From the NCBI GenBank assembly GCA_030549495.1, contig JAUIRK010000570.1, positions 186,001 through 250,000 of the forward strand: DNA of 64,000 nt, written 5' to 3'. The notes beneath the pieces are model-generated. The model was not told the DNA's origin. It was given only the letters and a program-made list of their open reading frames with translations, and did not search any database. Shown here in pieces: positions 59,581 to 64,000 of this stretch (positions are counted from its first letter, which is position 1; each line of letters starts with the position of its first letter). The DNA comes from Nectonema munidae. Taxonomy: Eukaryota; Nematomorpha; Nectonematoida; Nectonematidae. A program made the translations under genes and the position numbers.

Positions 59581-60744
59581 TACATAAACCATAAGATACG
59601 ATTACATTGAGAAGAATTAGGCCTTAAAATTGAAATATCCAAGCATAGATTTCCTTGAATTTTCAGATTAGTTGATTTGCAAACTCTTCTCAAAGAGCTT
59701 TAAGAATATTGCTTTTTTAGTCTTAGCAAAATGTTTTTGAGGAAGGGACTTTAAGCTCAAATGATGCTACTCATTCGCTAACAAGCTTTAAGTTGTAAAA
59801 GAATGAAATAATAGATAGCAGTAATTGTCTTAACCAAAAATTTAATATCAGTAATGAAATGAGAATATTGGGGGAATACTGCAGCTGAGGTGTTTTCTTA
59901 AAACACTCGATTGTATATAAACCGGTTCCAACCGATTGGTCTAATAGCAATTAATCCAATGCGAATTGGTCTAAAACTAATTCATCAAAAATGTACGATT
60001 GGTCAAACGAAAATTGGTCTAATACCTCCATTCTAACTTGTATGCTTTATAATTATATTGCTAATGTGTCAAGACATTATTACTTTAGTATTGTGAGGAT
60101 ATAGTTCTTGAAAGGCTTGTTTTATACAAAAAATGGGCATATCTCGATAGGATTAAAATACTTTTGAACGTTCTGAAAAAATAGCAAAGATGTATCATTT
60201 ATCTTTGAAATATATTTCATTTCTATTATGCTATTTAAATAGGTGTTGTAAGCAAGAAAAAGTTAACCATTTTCATAACTAAAATTTAAATAAAAATAGA
60301 TTCGTTGAATCATTTATAAAGAAAATAAAAAAAAATAATAATAATTAACCTTCGAAAAATTAAATTATAAACCAAAAAAGTTAGTTCTATAAGTTATGAA
60401 GTTATAAATTATAGTAAAGTAGATCTAGACTTAATGTCTTTCCACCCCATTACCAATTTATATTTAACAATCGTACAAAACCCATGTAAACAATACATTC
60501 AATATTATTCGCCAGATTCTCTTAATACATTTGCCCGATATTTTTGTTTACTAGTTAGTTTTAATATTCTGAAATGGAACTTGAGTAGGAGTGAAATTTT
60601 TGCGGTTTAAATTGTCTTCTAGAACATTCAGTTGTCTTAATAAATTGGAGAGAAAAGTGATTATGGGTTATTTTGCATAGAACGATGAAATATGTAGATT
60701 TAGTTGTCTGTTGGTTTTGTCATTGAAATGTTATTTTATTTCAG
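59581..60744 (+). other. Remainder of the FE65 intron
   Basis: It contains an iterated motif at 59928-60035 and otherwise AT-rich sequence without a gene. Confidence 0.5.
59928..60035. repeat. Iterated motif CGATTGGTCTAATA, one-sided
   Basis: CCGATTGGTCTAATAGC, CGAATTGGTCTAAAAC, CGATTGGTCAAACG and AAATTGGTCTAATACC follow one another. It looks like one end of another iterated-end element; no inverted partner was found. Confidence 0.55.
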
Positions 60745-60869
60745 AATCGCAAATTAACACTTCACATAGATCAAGTGAATATAATGCTTATAAAAGGCTC
60801 GGGAAAAGTGTTTCGCGTTCAGCCCATACACTTGATTAAAGTTTGGGGTGTTGGCAAAGAAAACAATAA
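60745..60869 (+). CDS. FE65/APBB-like protein, middle exon of PTB domain 1
   Basis: Acceptor TTATTTTATTTCAG precedes 60745; AATAA followed by GTAACG is the donor after 60869. Phase 0 entry matches the exit of 46178-46330. It reads NRKLTLHIDQVNIMLIKGSG then KVFRVQPIHLIKVWGVGKEN N, leaving two bases. HxQPIxxIxVWGVGxxxG is the signature strand pair of FE65 PTB1 (human: QPIISIRVWGVGRDSG, from memory). It is too short to appear as a long open frame, and the minus-strand frame at 60754-60957 is its shadow. Confidence 0.85.
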
Positions 60870-60959
60870 GTAACGTGTTTATCTTCTTCATCATCATCAT
60901 AATTGATCTTAGAGATATATTGGATATCCAAGGATCATTTGCATCCACAATTTTCAAAC

Positions 60960-61205
60960 ATTTTTCTTTTTTCTCTTATACCGCAAAGTTTTTTTCGGAA
61001 TTTTTCAATTTTTTCTTTTTCCAAAATTTTTATGATAAGTACGTTTTCATGATAACATTATGCATAAGCAAATGTATCTAAATATCTCTCTAAATTTATA
61101 AGAAGTATAAAACTTTCGTTTTCCTAGAATAGCAATTATTTATCTGCATCCTCTAAAAAAAATAATTCTGACATTCGAATCGGCGGATGCAAAAATTACA
61201 TTGTT
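60960..61205. repeat. Dispersed repeat, copy 3 (partner of 40020-40250)
   Basis: Shares ATACCGCAAAGTTTTTTTC, GATAAGTACGTTTTC, TAAGCAA, TATCTGCATCC and CGGCGGATGCAAAAATTAC with the copies at 40020 and 22235. Confidence 0.6.
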
Positions 61206-61207
61206 AA

Positions 61208-61329
61208 CCCTTTGAGGACCAACATTTTGAAGAGGATTCGTCTGCTTTCTTTTTCAATGGAATTTTATATACTCAAAGCAGACGCTTTTCTTTTCTTGGG
61301 TGACTGGTGACCCACTGGTCCTCAAAGGG
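61208..61329. mobile_element. piggyBac-type MITE, perfect 14-bp ends, TTAA site
   Basis: CCCTTTGAGGACCA and TGGTCCTCAAAGGG are exact inverted repeats, flanked by TTAA at 61204-61207 and 61330-61333. The 122-bp interior includes TTTCTTTTTCAATGGAATTT, shared with 63840-63968. Best-preserved member of the three MITEs. Confidence 0.92.
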
Positions 61330-61333
61330 TTAA

Positions 61334-63209
61334 AATTATCTCTCTTCAATTTTGGAGCGGAGATAATAATGTTATAAATTAGGGCTTTAAAATGATTAAA
61401 TAAAAATGGAAGAGTCCAAAAACTTTATGTAAGGAAATTCTTCATGTCACCTTCTTGCATTTTCAAATACGTTATTCACCGCTATTTTTTTTAAATAGAG
61501 AGTTCTTTGGTTGTTAATTTTGGAACTTTTTGCACAAATATTTTTTACATGATATTTTTTCTATATAAAATGGTTTTTTAATATTTATTTAAATTTTTAC
61601 GCTGCTAGAGAAAAGTAAGTCTGAATAGAATAATTTAGCATACTTCAGTGATGGGGAAGCTTGGACATTTCCCTAAAATTTACATCTTTTTTCGCTTTAT
61701 TTGAATAAACCTTTTGCACGTCTAAAGGGGTTTAACTTTATATAAGAAATGCTTTGAAGCATTTAGAAAACTTTTTGTAGAGAATTCACATGTTATTATC
61801 TTATTTATTTATTTGTTCCTATAAGTATTTTATAGCAGTGTAATATGACATACGTTGCAGAATGAAATCTTATCAGCGTAAACAGAAAACTAGTCTTTTA
61901 AGGTTATGTACACTTTCTAGTGTGACTACTATTTTTGAACCTATTAGTTTCATGATTGCAGATAGTTTTGTCAGAAGCAGTGTTACGCCATCTACAACAT
62001 ATATTATATTTGTCTGTGCTATGATTCTCTTCAAGCATATTCTAAACCAAACTAAAGCTATTCTGCAAGATAAAGCATTGGGTAGCTACTTGACATTTTA
62101 TCAAATCTGCTACCACTCTGTTCCTGAGCTTTACTCTGAATGAAATCAAGAGATTGATTATTCTGTGCATCTGTGGTGCTAGTCTATAGACATTGTATTG
62201 ATTAAGAGTATCCTTCCAACATTTTATCTCAAATCCGGCAGGCATACTGCCAATGAACAAAAGGCCAGATCGTTCACTCATCGAATTTAAATCCGCTTTT
62301 GCTTGTCTACATCAAAAGTATTTTGTTTTTCAGCCATGATGAAAAAGACTAAATTTAAGAGTCGAGTATCATGTGTTTGCTCTGCTTTTTAAAATATTTC
62401 TTTGCACGAACTGAAATAATCCTAATTGATGTTACGATATCCAAATATGTCACCATACAGAAGATTTTCTTAATCTTAAATTAGAAAAAAATGTTTAAAG
62501 AAATTATAACACCCTTCCCTTTATATCAAAGATGCAGCTCTGATCAAAAGTGATATCATGTATAATTAGTAGTTATATACAATAAATTTTAAAAGACAGG
62601 AAAAAGCTGAAGATCTACAATTAATGCTTATTATGCATTTCAAATTTATTTTATAATTATTCAATGCAAAATCATCTAAAATGAATTTTTCTATAAATGT
62701 TTTTAAGTCAATAAATACGTTTGTATAAGTGAAAATATATGATATGAAAGGCAAGAAGAAATTGCACCTCAAAGTCTTCTAATACCTGATTGATTACAAT
62801 ATACCAAACATTTGCTTATCACTAAAAGCGCTTACGATATAGTTGTAACTAAGTATATTTTTTATATATATTTATACCAAAGTCACGTTGAGTCTAAGCC
62901 TAGAAAAACAGCAGTAGGTGCACAAATTTTTATGAAAATCTATCTCGATGCATGCTGTATCCCTTTAGATATCCTAGACCACTAATTCTCAAATTCTTGT
63001 TAATATTTTCCAAACTTTATCTTTTGACGGATGCATGTTAATTTCCTATCTATTGAAATATTGATCCAATAACTTTTTTATCTATTTATTATACAATAAA
63101 ACTGTTGCGAGAAACTGTTGTGCGCAATTTGTGCAACGCTGAACTAAAAGTTTTCCCATCACTGGACTACTAGTATTAGATTTTTTTATAACTTCTTACG
63201 TATGCTTAG
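61334..63209 (+). other. FE65 intron; unrecognised paired open frames at 61.9-62.3 kb
   Basis: An open frame on each strand (61862-62143 plus, 62042-62281 minus) has higher complexity than its flanks; the minus product includes GLLFIGSMPAGFEIKCWKD. I recognise neither; they could be part of an unnamed repeat. The rest is AT-rich. Confidence 0.3.
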
Positions 63210-63324
63210 AGATTTTGCGTATGTTGCTTGGGATGAAGGAGAAGAGAAATATCTGTGCCATGTTTTTCGTTGCGAGACTTCCCCGTATTCTATCGCCAAC
63301 ACTCTTAAAGAAGTCTGCAAAAAG
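63210..63324 (+). CDS. FE65/APBB-like protein, exon with end of PTB domain 1
   Basis: Acceptor CTTACGTATGCTTAG precedes 63210; AAAAAG followed by GTAGAG is the donor after 63324. One base completes the Lys codon left by 60745-60869, then DFAYVAWDEGEEKYLCHVFR and CETSPYSIANTLKEVCKK. This closely follows FE65 PTB1 (DFAYVARDKLTQMLKCHVFR then CEAPAKNIATSLHEICSKI, from memory). The exon ends in phase 0; the second PTB domain must lie to the right of the window. The surrounding DNA is much more AT-rich. Confidence 0.9.
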
Positions 63325-63839
63325 GTAGAGAAATTTGTTTTTTCTTTATTTTACACAAGCTCTTAATGTGCGTACTTTTTAAATTGCCTCGAAGATTTCT
63401 TAAAAATATGAACCTGTGAAATCAAAATTTTGATAAAACAAAACACGTGGCATTCAGAATTTGCTATAAAAAAAAGTATTCATAATTTAATGTTAACCTT
63501 TAATTGAATTCATTAATTGGTTACGGAGTATTTCCTCAAATGACTTTAAAGTCAAACTTGATTCTATTTCTTCAAGCTCATGTTTGTTTGGATTATATCT
63601 GCCTCAGAATTTTTTGGCAAGTGTCATATTTATTTTACAAGAAATGTTAGCATTGGTTTTTTATGCCTATACACTTATATATTTAATTTAAAGAGTTTCT
63701 TAAGCTCTTCTATCTCATGTAGAACAATTTAGTTAATTAAACAGACTAGAGTTTATTCTTTCCGAATCATTATTATATGAACTCCGATTCCTCAATATTT
63801 TTCAAAACCAATGAAATAAATTAGCATGTAATTATTTAT
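63325..63839 (+). other. Next FE65 intron, no gene seen
   Basis: AT-rich sequence with no further exon recognised. Confidence 0.45.
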
Positions 63840-63968
63840 CTAACTCTTTAGGATCAAAATTTCAAAGACAAATCGTCGGCTTTCTTTTTCAATGGAATTT
63901 TATATGTTTAAAGCAAGCGATTTTCATTTCTTGGAACACTCGTGTCGAACTGGTCTTCAGCAAGTTAA
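63840..63968. mobile_element. Decayed copy of the 61208 TTAA MITE
   Basis: CTAACTCTTTAGGATCAAAA at the left and CTGGTCTTCAGCAAGTTAAA at the right are mutated versions of TTAACCCTTTGAGGACC ends. The core CGGCTTTCTTTTTCAATGGA is nearly identical to that at 61208. Confidence 0.8.
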
Positions 63969-64000
63969 ACTTAAAAGAATAAAATTTTAATGATAAGACA

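Noticed and set aside
62042-62281. 79-codon minus-strand open frame
   Set aside because: Looks coding-like but I recognise no family and see no splice sites; noted only as unassigned.

Overview
The window is AT-rich eukaryotic DNA with short spliced exons, long introns and dense DNA-transposon debris. The host-gene homologies (an Ovo-type zinc-finger factor and an FE65/APBB-type PTB protein), the very short introns (53-57 bp) and the transposon mix (hAT, piggyBac, pogo/Tigger, CACTA-like, RTE-like LINE) suggest an arthropod. A copepod-like crustacean is my guess, but the species cannot be settled from sequence alone. I saw no bacterial-style operons, CRISPR arrays, rRNA or convincing tRNA genes.

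Host genes. (1) A plus-strand gene of unknown function has exons at 9703-9865 and 12199-12290, and possibly a last exon at 17759-17801; the reading phases agree. (2) An ovo/OVOL-like gene lies on the minus strand: first coding exon 26688-26826, acidic exon about 23255-23395, zinc fingers 1-2 at 21295-21601, fingers 3-4 with the stop at 18725-18993. (3) An FE65/APBB-like gene lies on the plus strand: candidate upstream exons 38515-38642 and 38696-38760, then three exons encoding the first PTB domain (46178-46330, 60745-60869, 63210-63324). It runs off the right edge. Genes 2 and 3 diverge from an interval with two locally GC- and CT-rich islands (about 26.85-27.26 kb and 31.65-32.24 kb) that look like promoters or 5' UTRs.

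Mobile DNA, left to right. 0-9.7 kb: a Tigger transposase remnant, a 145-bp tandem array, two fold-back elements, hAT remnants and a hAT MITE. 13.4-17.6 kb: a nearly intact 2.9-kb hAT with a perfect 8-bp target duplication, inserted in an older hAT, plus a 163-bp hAT MITE. 19.3-20.9 kb: a fold-back element, and an RTE-like LINE inserted in a hAT-like repeat. 29-37 kb: hAT remnants, TTAA and hAT MITEs, a pogo-like element and a 945-bp fold-back element with a 9-bp target duplication. 47.5-54.2 kb: a piggyBac copy apparently split by element X (an RNase H-like transposase family I cannot name), itself split by element Y (CACTG ends, 3-bp target duplication). 55.7-59.6 kb: a second, fairly complete piggyBac with a 57-bp intron, lying between two near-perfect 106-115 bp palindromes and next to a 527-bp TG microsatellite.

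Most notable are the X/Y nest, in which removing Y restores X's frame exactly, and the fold-back elements that share one architecture (ends built from an iterated 9-20 bp motif) with unrelated motifs. All family names are from memory of the motifs; no search was run.
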